From Linanthus parryae (lineage: Eukaryota > Streptophyta > Magnoliopsida > Ericales > Polemoniaceae): a stretch of DNA of 64,000 nucleotides. The notes beneath the pieces were generated by a model. The model saw only the letters and a list, made by a program, of their open reading frames with translations, had not been told where the DNA came from and ran no database searches. Location: assembly GCA_023055425.1 (NCBI GenBank), contig JALGPY010000003.1, positions 52,437,891-52,501,890 on the forward strand, written 5' to 3'. Made by a program: the position numbers and the translations under genes. This document shows positions 1-13,402 of the stretch, one piece after another; within the stretch, counting starts at the first letter, position 1, and each line of letters begins with the position of its first letter.

Positions 1-600
1 ATTCGACCCTGATAAGCATAGTCCATTATGTGCAAACAGTCAAGGGCAGAATGGTAATCATTGCCACAAATTTGGCAAGTAACAGGCACCTAAGTGCCCC
101 TGTTAGATCCAATACTAGAAGTAGATGAAGAATAGTTGTTGTTACCAAAAGTGTTGGTGTTTGGTTGAGAAAAAGAAAAAAACAAAAGAGAAACCATAAC
201 CACGGGCCCTAGATGGGTTAGGGTTTTGACCGAAACCACCATGAAACCTAAATCAACCCCTATTTTGGTAAAAACAACCAGATCTTTAACCAAACCAAAG
301 CATTTTGTTTAGAGTAAAAATCACTTGGATGAGTAGAGTCATTAGAATATTTCTGAGACTCAAGCATATGTTCTTCAGATTTCAACAGGAAACGAAGTTC
401 TTGAAAATAAAGAGGACTAGATTGAGTCATAAAGACAAACAAAAGGTACTATTTTCAATTGGAATACCATTTAGGTTAAATAGAGCATGTCTTCATCATC
501 AAAGAAAATAGAAGAAACATAAAGTTTATCACGCAAATTTTTCATCTTTTGCATAGAGACATCAATCGAGTCAGAGTGTTTCTTAATTGTTTGAAGAGAG
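1..600 (-). pseudogene. Copia gag remnant (element H)
   Basis: Read on the minus strand this is a degraded Gag of a Ty1/copia retrotransposon, the protein that coats element RNA. A CCHC zinc knuckle of the form C-x2-C-x4-H-x4-C (CQICGNDYHSALDC) lies at about 36-77, followed by HIMDYAYQG, wording typical of plant copia Gag just after the knuckle. Upstream, a stretch over 260-442 includes SSPLYFQELRFLLKSEEHML, resembling the helical Gag domain. Several stops and frame changes break it, so it is a pseudogene. It runs off the left edge, and on its N-terminal side it is cut at 600 by the LTR of element E, so E probably inserted into H. A different lineage from A and B is likely, since the knuckle wording differs. 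Confidence 0.75.
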
Positions 601-1458
601 TGTAGGTTTTGATGAAGGAAGAAGTTACCTCAGTCAAACTGACTAGTGACGATCACATACGATGAATCAAAAGAACGTCGTTTCTATGGTATCCAAATTA
701 ATAGAACTCAACTGGACTTCTTTTCCAATTGTGCTAGCAACCATTGCCTTGGGCATCAAGAGGGGCGGCACACCTTGCCTTGGCCGAACCCTCCTTTTTC
801 ACTCTTCCTCTTTTCTCTCTAGTGTACGTGTAGGAGTAGGAATGAATTAAGACTGAGTTTTCATAGCCAACAAATCATATTTACAGCTAGAAAAATTCAT
901 CTTTGTCCTTAAATCCAACAGTTTGGATTAGTTTTCATTCTAGTCCACAATTTCTCTTTAGTCCAACTAATGAACACAGTTTACACTTAAGTACAATATT
1001 CATTATTTTTTATTTAGTCCAACTAATTAGAAATAATTAAAGTTTGATCTATTCTTGTCTGTGACCGTGTAGGTTCCTAATTACGTTGGCAGTAATAAAA
1101 ATTATTACAAACATTGAGTGGGATCTAGAAATACACCAATGCTCCCAATTAATAGGAATGTCAGTGATCTGACGAACCTCTGTGACCAATGTTACCGTGT
1201 TGTATAATCCATTTGCCCCATCAATCCATATTGGACACAAGTCATGCAGTTTCACACTTGTATATCAAATATATTGTTTCTCGTGATCTGTGAGTAGACT
1301 TAGATAAACAAAAAACACCATATCACATATTGATTTATTCAATCAAGGCCATGCATTTCCCTCAGTGCCACTCATCGAGTGGCCGTGGATATTTACTCCT
1401 GTTATGCAGGAGGGATAAATCATATCTACATCACTACCATCTCTCTGCTTGCTTCATA
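601..1458 (-). repeat. Element E LTR, left part (interrupted by CACTA)
   Basis: Diverged copy of the same LTR family as elements A, B and C. It opens with TGTAGGTTTTGATGAAGG, matching the TGTAGGGTTTTGAT end of the other LTRs, and near 1350-1455 follows the same text (cleavable match around GTTATGCAGGAGGGATAAAT). The LTR continues after the CACTA insertion at 6391. Joined, it is about 1.3 kb, slightly shorter than the 1.43 kb of A and B. Orientation is minus, so this is the 3' LTR of E. Confidence 0.75.
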
Positions 1459-1470
1459 CACTACAACAAA

Positions 1471-1810
1471 TTCTGCCTCCGTCGACAGAAAAAATTGTCG
1501 CTAGAAAGGCCAAATATGTCGGTAGAAATTCTACCGACAAATAATTTTTTGACGGAAAATGGTCACTACAAGTCGGTCGTTAGTATTAAGGCCGACAAAT
1601 CTCAATTACGTCGGCAGAAAAAAAAAGCGACATAATTTTTTGTCGACAGTTTAAATCTAACAACAAATTGTTTCTGTCTCTAGTTTAACTACCGACAAGT
1701 AATTTTGGTAGTTTATGTTCATAGGTGACAAATTTTGTTTGTCACCAGTAGACATGTTTTCTCACTTTTACATCTTCCTGGCGACATACATGTTTGTCGC
1801 CTGAATCACG
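1471..1810. repeat. CACTA subterminal repeats, left
   Basis: Many short copies of CGACA/TGTCG and GTCGAC in both orientations (for example around 1490, 1510, 1535, 1590, 1640 and 1690). In CACTA elements such arrays bind the second transposon protein and position the ends. The matching right-hand cluster is at 6265-6375. Confidence 0.75.
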
Positions 1811-2162
1811 ACGAAATAAAAAAAAAATTATGGAGATTTTTACATATATGCAGATCTGAAAGTGAAGATCAACCATATATGTACCCAAAATATAAACATA
1901 CTCAAACATTTATATGCACCACTGTGCTGAAATCTAAGAACAACCCTTCAACAGCGGGTTTTTTTAACAAGTCCAGATAGACAGTAATTTCATGAGCTTA
2001 GAAACTTATATCCGCAACATAGCTGACCCTATGAAAACCTTAACGTTGATCTTCACAACCCCACCCCGAGATTCTTGACCAAAACAAATGAAAATCATTA
2101 AATGGAGACTGTTTCCTAGACAAAAAACAGCGTAGTATGGGAAAAGAAAGGTTATATCCACA
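1811..2162. other. CACTA interior, nothing recognised
   Basis: AT-rich sequence between the subterminal repeats and the first exon-like piece. I see no supported gene or repeat here. Confidence 0.5.
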
Positions 2163-2298
2163 CTATGCAAAAACTCGTCCTATCATTCCTTGGGTCCATG
2201 TCGCATTCTTCTTCAGCTGATCATCGTCACCCTGAATGCATTCGCCCAAAATGTCGGCGTAAAATGTATGATCCATTAGCAGTGTCCTCTTCTCATCC
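2163..2298 (-). pseudogene. Captured exon-like piece, last coding segment with stop
   Basis: On the minus strand an AG acceptor preceded by a T-rich tract (at 2299-2300) opens a frame that reads DEKRTLLMDHTFYADILGE and continues through an acidic-basic patch (DDDQLKK) to MIGRVFA and a TAG at 2163-2165. The acceptor, the open frame of about 45 codons and the balanced composition look like the terminal exon of a captured host gene. I do not recognise the family. It lies downstream of the MCM5 exon in the same orientation but does not match the next part of MCM5 as I know it, so it may come from another gene. Confidence 0.4.
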
Positions 2299-2428
2299 CT
2301 ACAAAACAAGTTAACCAACACAATCAACAGGAGTGCTTTGAACAACATCATGACTTCATACAAATTTCAGAGATAATTTGAAACACTTTAAAAATCCGAA
2401 CTGAATATTTTTACATGTGAGCATCTCT

Positions 2429-2530
2429 TCAAACTGAGTCTATAAAGTGCAATAGGCGGGCATCATGTGGCAACATTAGATCAGGCTTCAAATTCTTAAA
2501 CCCCTGTAGGATGCCTGAGATTACAGGTCC
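2429..2530 (-). pseudogene. Captured exon-like piece, unidentified
   Basis: On the minus strand an acceptor ending CTTCAG at 2531-2536 is followed by an open frame reading GPVISGILQGFKNLKPD and ending in FIDSV and a TGA at 2429-2431. The clean acceptor and plausible protein text suggest a captured exon, about 33 codons. I could not assign a family. Same orientation as the neighbouring pieces at 2163 and 2946, within the CACTA. Confidence 0.35.
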
Positions 2531-2936
2531 CTGAAGTGAAACATAAGAGCGCGTAATGGCATTTCATGATGCCTTCATATAGGCATTGCCTAATGCCTTC
2601 ATATAGCCATTGCATGCAAAAGATCTACTCTAATGAGCTTACTGGTTCCATTCCTGCACAGAAAATAATGTATTTGACTCAATACCCTTAAAAAAAATGT
2701 AGAACTCTCATCTACTTAGTGTCTCATTTCCGGTAATTAGAAGGCAATCCGGGACATGATTGGAAGGCAGTCCGGGGACATAATCAGAAGGCAACCCGTT
2801 AATTATAAGAAGATGCGGCGATGGCTGCAAGGGCCGCTATGTCTAAAAACCCAACATAGTCACTAAGTGTACGGCCAACCCTCTCAGCTCAGGCCGGTAT
2901 CGGAGGTATATGTCCAAAAACGGAAATAAGAAATTA

Positions 2937-4924
<1,988 letters not shown>

Positions 4925-4999
4925 TGCTTCAGATATGCACTGGGTGTGGCCTTGAACGCTTTGCTGACTAAAAATTTGGCCTCAGCCGATGCACGATAG
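4925..4999 (-). pseudogene. Captured exon-like piece, unidentified (75 nt)
   Basis: On the minus strand a TTGGCCAG acceptor precedes, and a GTAATT donor follows, a 75-nt segment whose open frame reads YRASAEAKFLVSKAFKATPS and then AYLK. Correct splice borders at both ends and an alanine/lysine-rich amphipathic frame make it a credible exon. Family not recognised. It lies between the UTR-like block near 5.2-6.06 kb and the MCM5 exon, in the same orientation, so it may belong to the same captured gene or to another. Confidence 0.45.
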
Positions 5000-5729
5000 C
5001 TGGCCAAATCAACAAATACCCAGATAAAGAACCAAGAAAAGCTTTTTTATTCACCATAAATTGAAGAAATTGGTGAATTCGTAAGGTGGTGCAGAGGTCA
5101 ATGGAATCATAGCAAATACCTTATCGCCAGAGTTTCCAGCTAGCCAAGGATGGCAAATTCTGCATAGAAAGAAACCAAAAGGAGGAATTTTGAAACATGC
5201 AAACACAGAGTTTTAATCGATCGAGGGTGAAGCCACTGTAGTCAGCGTCAAGGAAGCATTACAGTAAATATGTGCGAAGCTCTCTCTCTCTCGCCACCGC
5301 CAATCAAAACTATAGGGTTTCTCCTTGATTCAGTAAGAAACTTGGATCCACTCAACAATCGAAACATGCAAACAACAGCTATGTGACTATGTTCCTACAA
5401 ACAACAGAAACAGAAACGGCTGTCGTAAAATCATAACCAGTTGCAACAAATTAATACCGAACTCCAAAATCAATAAAATCGATACAACAGCTTACCATCA
5501 CTTCATGAAGACACAACGCTTGATTAGGGGTGGCTTTTCTTGCTCAAACGAAGGAGCAATCAATACATAGACACGGTTGCCCTTATTTGCATTCAGAAAA
5601 GGCCCGCACTGTTGAGGAAGAGACAGAAGACATGCTTAGTGAAATCACTGATTCTCTTGTACTCGAGAGCTATACCATATATCGAGAGTATCCGAACAAA
5701 CAATTTGATAAAAATTAGGGTTTTGATTA
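5000..5729. other. CACTA interior, intron-like
   Basis: Unassigned sequence between the 75-nt exon-like piece and the UTR-like block. It contains a short CT microsatellite near 5281-5294. No gene supported. Confidence 0.35.
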
Positions 5730-6060
5730 CCAGAGCTTGATTGAATTCGATGGAAACCGAGACGAAATCTAGGGTTTGTGATGCTTACCGGGTCTTGAAT
5801 TGGGCGTGGGGAATTGAAGATTCGGCGGAGACGAGAGAGAGAGAGGGCGAGGGCGAGGGCGACGGAGATGAGAGAGGACTTACCAGGTCTTGAATAGGTG
5901 ATGATGGAGAGGGCTTACCGGGTCTTGAATAGGCGATGATGGAGAGGGCGAGGGAGATGAGAGAGAGAGGCGTAGCGGAGAGGATGGAGAGAGTTGCAGG
6001 AATCGATCGCCGCCGGTTGAGGGTTTAGGATGAGAGTCGTATGAGAGGGTGAGAGTGAAA
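5730..6060 (-). other. 5'UTR-like block with repeated splice donors
   Basis: Read on the minus strand the block is rich in CTCTC and ends three near-identical units with AAGACC(C/T)G followed by GTAAGC or GTAAGT (plus-strand CTTACC at about 5783, 5879 and 5914). This looks like the 5' untranslated first exon of a captured plant gene, tandemly repeated with its donor site. It is consistent with being the upstream end of the captured minus-strand gene pieces. Confidence 0.4.
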
Positions 6061-6264
6061 CGTGTGTTACTGCTTTGGAATTAATTTAAATTTTTATTCC
6101 CTCCTCACAATTTGGGAGGGCGGTAAACACCAATTATTTACCCTCCAATTTTTTAAAGCAGGAGTTGACAAAAAGATATGTCACTATGTAAGTAGATGTC
6201 AAACTCAAATAAATACTCCCAAAATATTGACCACATTATTGGGAAGAATAACATAAAAACTAAA

Positions 6265-6375
6265 AGGTCGACAAAAAATATCATGTGCATCGACAAATTC
6301 TGATATTGTCGATTAATCGCGTAACCATCGACATAAAACCGTCTGTCGACAAAAAAACTGTCAACAAATGTCATA
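6265..6375. repeat. CACTA subterminal repeats, right
   Basis: Cluster of GTCGAC, CGACAAA and GTCGA motifs in both orientations just inside the right terminal repeat. Counterpart of the left array at 1471-1810. Confidence 0.7.
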
Positions 6376-6390
6376 TTTGTTGTAGTGATA

Positions 6391-6830
6391 TCATGTTCGA
6401 TCACTGTCTTTATAGTTTCCCAACTACGGTGCAACGTTTGACGGTATTAAAACATGATAATTCACAGCTAGAGTATCTAACGACTTCGATTCGGAGGATC
6501 ACAACACCATTTTCACTATGAGAAGGGCCTGTGACATTCACGTAACTCCCATGTAGCCTTCTCATGGTGGGTCATCCAGTATGCCATTACTCATAATGTA
6601 TACCCATGTGTTAGATTTTATATCCCCATATCAATCTACCAAATGCTAGTCTCAACGCAATACAGTCGTCCTTATTAAATGTTTTATTCGACTAGGGATA
6701 TTTAAGAATATAACGTTTATACTCTAAAGACTTCATTCATGTTAACATATATCAATATCGATAACATAATGAATAGCACGTCCATATAAATTTCAAAATA
6801 AATCGATTGCCTCTAGGGCATACTCAAACA
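6391..6830 (-). repeat. Element E LTR, right part
   Basis: Continuation of the LTR begun at 601 after the CACTA and its ATA duplication. It follows the A/B/C LTR text (ACTACGGTGCAACGTTTGACGG and GACTAGGGATATTTAAGA) and ends in GGGCATACTCAAACA at 6830, where a CTCTCACTTACACTAGAG polypurine-tract equivalent begins on the opposite strand. Confidence 0.8.
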
Positions 6831-7912
6831 ATCTCTCACTTACACTAGAGTTAATCAGGTTCATCTCGTTTGCCTATTGATCTAGTAAGGCCTTTATGCT
6901 TTCCCTGAGCAGGGGGTTTTGTAAGAAAGTCATATGCTGGTACTTAGCAATACCCACAGCTCCTCTATCGACAATAGAATGAGAAGAAACTATTTGAGTA
7001 TGTGCATCTCATGCAGCAATACACTCAGTCCTCTGTGGTTGAATCGACAATTGAATCTTGCCTGGAACCTTTCCAGCTCACAGTCCCTCCACTCAGTCCT
7101 CTGTGACTCTCATCTGGATATGATTGGTTTCTTCATGTCATGCTCATATGACATGTCTGGCCCTATTACATAACATGGTGTATCTTGTGAATCTTATTCA
7201 TATGGTACTTTCTCAATCTAATTGGAAGGAAAATTAGCCTTTGAAATTCTAATTTCATGTGACAGAGGTGTGAATCCATAATCTAGCACGTTGAACCGTT
7301 TCAACCTCTTGTCATTTTATGTACTTTGACTTAATCCGAACAACTTCCTTGATTTATCCCTATAGTTCCTTATAGGTTGATTCTCCTAAGTCTCCAATGA
7401 AACGCAATTCTCTAGCCAATCTTTAACAGATTGCATTGTAGGGAAATCCTTCAAATGTGTATGTCATTGATATACAAGACCAGAAATATAACTCTTCTCC
7501 CACTAACCTTCTTGTAAACACAACCTTCATCTTCATGTTTGACGGAACCAAACTATTTGATTACATCATAAAATCAAAGATTCCAACTCCAGATGCTTGC
7601 TTCAATCTTTAGATAGATCTCTGCAACTTACAAACATTTTGGGCATGCTCTAGATAGACAAATCCCTCTAGATGTGTCATACACATCGTCAATGAGATTT
7701 CTATATCCATCTGCCAAATTGTGCAAGCTACAGTTGCAAGCAAGATTCGAATGGATTTAAGCACCGCAACTGGGGAAAAAGTTTCATTCCTTAAAAGTAA
7801 TTCCATTACCATCCATGTTAGTTTTTCTTGAAATCCACTTTCACCCTTTGGGTCTTACCCTTTTAGGTGGTTCAATCAAATTCCATACTTTGTTGGCATA
7901 CATGGATTCCTT
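6831..7912 (-). pseudogene. Element E pol remnant (RNase H to RT)
   Basis: Minus-strand remains of a copia polyprotein, in order from RNase H back to reverse transcriptase, following the same text as element A's pol. The clearest coding trace is at 7609-7812, where the frame includes NETFSPVAVLKSIRILLA and IWQMD, the RT signature before motif A. Many stops, frame changes and deletions are present. The match to A ends abruptly at about 7912 after CATACATGGATTCC, so the rest of pol, gag and the 5' LTR of E are missing. Pseudogene without function. Confidence 0.8.
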
Positions 7913-8502
7913 GGAACATTGAAGGCGAAAATAAGAGGGAAGACAAGAGAGGCAAGACGACATGACCAGGCAGTTCCACGATGTGCGGTCGGTGAGCACG
8001 TTGACAAATTTACGTGGGGAGTTTGTCCCAGACCGAGCATTTGGGTGCACCGAAACACACGGTTCATGGCGCTTAGCCTGTTACATGGTCCTATCCATAT
8101 CACACACCATCAATCTACAGGGCGAGACCCCAATGAAAGGTTCTATAAGGGTGTTATTGAAATTCAATAAAACATTGTGATAGGGGTAAAATTATAATTG
8201 TAGGAGATGAAAGGCCAAACCCAAGCCCATAGCCCATGACCACTCTATATCCACCGTTGGATATAATAGATTTAGACCGCAGATATAAATAGAGAACTTG
8301 TATATGTTTGGGGTGAGGCATATGGCCAAACCATCCGTCACTAGTACTCTCTGTTGTCATTTAATGTAAAGCTCTCTTCCATCATCTCCATAGTGCTCTT
8401 AATAATTTTCTCTTTAGTTGAAGGTTGGGAGGCTGACTTTGAAGATCATGAGGAAGGATCGACGAGATGCCGGACGGGTTGCACTCAGTCCGTGACACGA
8501 GG
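7913..8502 (+). other. Unassigned, LTR-like segment with TATA box
   Basis: Does not match elements A-G. It contains TATAAATA at 8284-8291 after a pyrimidine-rich stretch, and further right a GC-richer piece ending in GTGACACGAGG at about 8502, a layout reminiscent of the promoter-to-3' end of a gypsy-type LTR. No polyprotein adjoins it, so this is only a suggestion. It is bounded by the E breakpoint on the left and by the inverted gene duplication on the right. Confidence 0.25.
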
Positions 8503-9367
8503 TATTGTTTTAGACCCTGAGGTTTTCCTAGTAAGGCGACTTGAAAAGTACACCAATTATTTTCCCAATATGTCTATTGGATGAGTGTATTTTTATGAGA
8601 CCCCATATTTGGTAAAAAAAAAAGGAATAAAATTTCCTTCAATGAGAAATGTCGCTGAGGGAAGTACTCATCCAATAATATAAGATGTTTTAATTTGTGT
8701 TTGTTAAGAAGATGCTTGGAGGGATTCTTTTAACACTACCTTCTCTTTCCCTTTGGTTCTGTTCTCATGTTCATTACCTTGTCTCTTTAGAATTGAATGT
8801 CCGACTAGCTTGTTTGGTGGTTCATATATTATAAGCAGGATGTATAGCAGTCAAATATAGCGTGTTTATCTTTTCGCAAGGTAAAATCTAGTTTAATATA
8901 ACAAAAAAGACAGTATTAATCAAACCAAATGAGCTCAAACAAGCAATATATTCAAGAACTAGGGAAACAAAGATACAGTGGCTGCCAAATGAGCTCAAAG
9001 TTCGTACTTGTGATCTAACGGCCTCCAAATTTGTATCAGAGGGCGAGTCATTTCTTCGCCGGACTGTCTGAATACCTAAGTTAGGAACGCGGCAGCATAT
9101 TAAGTCTAGTAAAATGGTAACTACTAGGGATTGAAACCAAGTAATATCATAATTTCCGTGAATGCTAAAAGGAAAAATACATGCATGAAGAAGGGGCACA
9201 TAAACTGAAAATTAGAGACCGAAAAACAAAAGTAAAAGCCCCATGCAGCCTCATTGGGTGGTTCTCTAGATAACATACTTAGTTTAGCCATATCTTATGA
9301 ATAGAGTTCAACTAATTAAATAAAGGTTAAACATATAGCGTAAATCAGGGAGTTGCGATATAGTAAT
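8503..9367 (-). pseudogene. Inverted gene duplication, left arm, 3' part
   Basis: On the minus strand this segment matches, with divergence, the plus-strand segment 36513-37800. Shared landmarks include the 68-nt exon at 9008-9075 (right copy 36849-36916), the ACCACCAAACAA block and the CTCATCCAATAGACAT block near 8570. It is one half of an unidentified gene fragment present twice, head to head. Element C separates it from its 5' part at 26165-26600. Fragmentary, with stops, so not functional as it stands. Confidence 0.75.
9008..9075 (-). pseudogene. Exon of unidentified gene, left copy
   Basis: A 68-nt minus-strand segment with AG acceptor (ACTTAG) and GT donor (GTACGA). The frame reads FRQSGEEM and, at the end, RPLDH. 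The right copy at 36849-36916 is the same length with the same splice sites and reads SRQFVEEMIGRAIQVRRPLDH. Equal length and preserved splice borders in both copies argue that this is a true exon. Family not recognised. Confidence 0.55.
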
Positions 9368-10884
9368 TGTAGGGTTTTGATCATGGATACGCAGCGGAAA
9401 AACATATTTTATCCATGCAATACCCTCCAAGGATCACAGGACAAGATACATAACGATGGTAAGGGAAGAAATCAAGTTACACACCTTAGGCTTTCTCCTG
9501 TGATGACTTGTAACGTGAATTGTGTCACGTCTCTACGGTTGATCCACGCATAGAGTTGAGATCTAGATCCTCCAACTTCTTGTGCTAGCTAGGAAGAATG
9601 GAAGAGGAAGAAGGAATCGCGCAACAATGGAGCACCAAAGGTGGGGCGGCTCCCTTCATGGCCGACGGGTAGGGGGGCGGTCCCGAGGGGGTGTTCGGCC
9701 CTTGCTTGGGACTTGCTCTCTCTCCTTTTCTTTATTCTCTCATACTCTATCATATAGATGTGTGGTGTGTAGGAAGAAAAATATGCTAGGAGTGTTCTTT
9801 ATATAGTCCAACAACTCTTTTCCTACTACATAAAGAACCCCTCTCCTAATCCTACTCAAAGAAGGATTAGTCCCTTTTGCAAACTAGTCCTAATCATGTT
9901 CATACATGGATTAGTTCTCTTTGCAAATTAATCCTAATCATGTCTCTACATGAATTAGTCCACCTTTGGCAAATCCTAATCATGTCTATACATGGATTAG
10001 TCCAACTTGCATATTAGTCCTACTAAGTTAGAAAGTTGTTGCGATTTGATCCTTCTAATTAATTAATTAATCATATTAATTAATTAATTAATTAATTCTC
10101 AAGTCTAGTTCACCCCTATATGGAGTGTGACCCCATAGGTTCTATTTAGTTGGTAGTAACAATTTACTAATATGGAGCGGCCTCTACCAAGACATCCATT
10201 CTAGCCAACAAATAGAATAGTCATCATGACAAACCTTGTGCAAGTAATTGTCTCATCCCTTTGTCCCCATATCCGGATTCGACACGAGACATACAAGTCA
10301 CACTCGTATATCCAATCCATAGTTTCTCGATCCTGGGAATAGCCTTATTCGTGCAAATAATATCAATATCCCATATTGATTTATTTGAGTCTGGACAGAC
10401 ATTTTATAAGCACTATCCCTCGAGTGGCCTAGGATATTTGCTCCCGTTATGTGGGAGGGACAAATTCTATCTACGTCCACTACGATTTCTAAGCTTGATT
10501 CTTATTGTATCCATTACACGCCTTTATAGCTACCCAGTTACGGAGTAGTGTTTGAAGCTACCAAAATCACAATAATCCACAACTAGAACATCTAGTGACT
10601 TCAAGTCTATAGATGCCAATACCGTTGCACCGCGAGAAACGATTGTTACTTAATGCACACCCATGTGTTGGATCATGATATATCCATATCAATCCAACCC
10701 CATACTAGTCTATAGATGATTGTCATATTAATCATTATAATCGACTAGGGATATTTAAGAATATAACACTTATATTATAAGGACTTCATTCATGTTAACA
10801 TATCTCCATATCGATAACATAAAGAATCGTAAATCCATATATTTTTCACAATAAATTGATTGCCTCTAGGGCACAATTGCAATA
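9368..10884 (-). repeat. Element C LTR, left (3' LTR)
   Basis: Begins TGTAGGGTTTTGATCATGG and ends GGGCACAATTGCAATA, where the last bases differ from the usual CAACA. Same arrangement as the A/B LTRs but clearly diverged from them. Includes an AATT microsatellite near 10057-10096 and a GC-rich patch near 9640-9700. Confidence 0.88.
10057..10096. repeat. (AATT)n microsatellite
   Basis: Run of TTAATTAATTAA units interrupted once. It lies at the same point in the LTR where A and B have a shorter TTAATTAAT tract, so it is an expansion within this LTR copy. Confidence 0.85.
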
Positions 10885-11955
10885 GTCTCTCACTTGCACT
10901 AGAGTCAATCTCCTGCATTATATGCCTATTGATCTAGCGCGGCCCTCCACGGTTCCGCTGGGTAGGGGCGAGACATCTGCTGGTACCTTGAAAATATTCA
11001 CATCTCCTCCATCAACTATTTGATTGAGATTGACTATTCTGAGTAAATGCATGTTATGCATTAATTTACTCAGTCGTATATGTTAGAATTAGTGACTGAA
11101 TCTTGCCTGGAACCTTTCCAGCTCACAGTCGCTCCCACTAGGGAAAAACTTGAAGCTCGACTTATAATCTGAATCTTCTTTGTCAGATTTGAGTTCGCAT
11201 CACTGTAACTCCTTACAAAAAAATCTTCATATTCTCCATTTATCAAGAATTCATCCTTTAGTTCTTCTCAAGTACTAAAGGATAATCTTGGTAATTTATC
11301 TTGTGACGCTCACCCGGGTATGACTGGTATATTTGTGTCATACCTATGACACATCTGGCCTAGTACATAACATGGAATATCTCGTGAATCATATTCATAC
11401 GGTCCCTTCCCAATCTAATTGGAAAGACAACTAGTCTTAAAAAGACCAATTCCATGTGACATAGGTAGAATCCATATTCTTATACATGTTAAACCATTTC
11501 AACACCTTTTTTAATTTATGTACTATGACCTAAGCCGCACAACCATCTTGATCTATCTCCATAGATCTGTATAGGTTGTTTTGCCTAAGTCTATCATTTG
11601 AAAATCAATTCCCTAGTCAATCTGCATAAGATTGCCAAGTAGGGACATCACTCCCAATGATTAGTATGTTTCTTCATACAAAGACAGAAAAATAACTGTG
11701 CTCCCACTAACCTTCTTGTAAACACAAGTCTCATCTTCATTTTTGATGGAACCAAACTCCTTTGATTGCATCATCAATTCAAAGAGTCCAATTCCTAGAA
11801 GCTTGATTTAATCTATAAACAGATGCTACAAGCAAGATACTAATGGATTTAAGCATCACAATTGGGAAAGATTTTGTCATAGTCTATACTATGAACTCAC
11901 AGGAAATCCTTACCTAACCAATTGTTCCTTAAAGGTAATCGTATTACCATCCATG
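10885..11955 (-). pseudogene. Element C pol remnant, 3' part
   Basis: Minus-strand RNase H and RT remnant, opening with the GTCTCTCACTTGCACTAGAG block that corresponds to the polypurine tract. It follows the text of A's pol with deletions and many stops. It is cut at CCATG by the insertion of element A and continues at 20461. Not functional. Confidence 0.8.
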
Positions 11956-13388
11956 TGTAGGGTTTTGATTCATGGATGCGCAACGAAAACACAAACAATC
12001 ATAAAACCATGCAAAACCCTCCAAGGATCACAAGTCAAGAGACATAACGATGGTAAGGGTAAGAAATCAATAACACACCTTAGGGTTCTCCTTTAATGAC
12101 TTCAAACGCGAATTGTGTCACATTCTCTATGGTTGATCCACGCCTAGAGTTGATCCTAGAATCTCCCAAGTCCTTGGTGCTAGCCCGGAAGAGGAAGAGG
12201 AAGAAGAATCACGCAAAACGAGACCCAAAGAAGGGCTCTCGGCCTCCTTGTGGCCGACGGGGACGGGCGGCGGCAAGAGGGGCGGGCGGCTCCTCTTGTT
12301 TCTTGCTCTCTCACTCCTTTTGTTCTCTCCCACTCTTGTTATGTTCAATAATGAGCATAAGTTATATGGGAAGGAAGGAAGGAAGGTCCTTTATATAGTC
12401 CAACAACTCCTTGCCAACTACCTAAAGGACTTATTCTAGTCCTACTAGAATTCAATTTAGTCCCTTCCTTGCAAAATTAGTCCCTACTAAGTTTGCAAAG
12501 TTTTGCAAAGTGATCTTTATATTTAATTAATCCAATTAATTAATTCCCAAATCTAGTTCAACTCTATGTAGCGTGTGACCCCATAGGTTCTATCTAATTG
12601 GTAGCAACTATTTGCTAATATGGAGCGATTTCTAGTAAAACATCCATTCTAGCCAACTAACAGAATAGTCATCTTGACAACCTTTGTACAAGTAATTGTC
12701 TCATCCCTTTGTCTCTATATCCGGATTGGACACAAGACATACAAGTCACACTCGTATATCCAATCCATAGTTTTTCGATCCATGGGAATAGCCTTATTCG
12801 TGCAAATAACATCAATATCCCATATTGATTTATTTGAGTCTGGCCAGACATTCTATAAGCACTATCCCTCGAGTGGCCTAGGATATTTGCTCTCGTTATG
12901 TGGGAGGGAAAAATCCTATCTAAGTCCACTACGATCTCTAAGCTTGCTTCTTATTGTATCCAGTACACGCCTTTATAACTACCCAGTTATGGTGTAGCGT
13001 TTAACGCTACCAAAATTACAATAATCCACAACTAGAATATCTAGTGACTTCAAGTCTAAGGATGACAATACCATTCCACCGCGAGAAGCGCTTGTGACTC
13101 AACATAACGTGTATGTAGCCTTCTCGGAGATGGGTCAATCCAGTGCAACATTCCTTAATGCACACCTATGTGTTGGATCGTGATATCTCCATATCAACCC
13201 AACCCCATACTAGTCTATAGATGATTGTCCCATTAATCATTATAACTGACTAGGGATATTTAAGATAAACAACACAATTGTAAATCTAAGGACTTCATCA
13301 TATTAAATATCCAATAAATAATAAATGAATTTATAGCCACAAATAATTCATACTAAACTAGATTGCCTCTAGGGCATCTATTCCAACA
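11956..13388 (-). repeat. Element A LTR, left (3' LTR)
   Basis: Runs from TGTAGGGTTTTGATTC to CATCTATTCCAACA. Very similar to 19032-20460, differing by scattered substitutions and small indels, so A is fairly young. Contains TTTATATAGTCC, a minus-strand TATA box equivalent, near 12391-12400. Confidence 0.96.
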
Positions 13389-13398
13389 GTCTCCCACT
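13389..13398 (-). other. Polypurine tract of element A
   Basis: On the minus strand AGTGGGAGAC directly abuts the 3' LTR. This is the expected primer for plus-strand DNA synthesis. Confidence 0.85.
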
Positions 13399-13402
13399 TG
13401 CA

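Noticed and set aside
12674..12997. Plus-strand ORF of about 107 codons recurring in the LTRs of A, B and C
   Set aside because: It lies within LTRs, antisense to the element, and its length changes between copies (95 to 107 codons). A by-product of LTR similarity.
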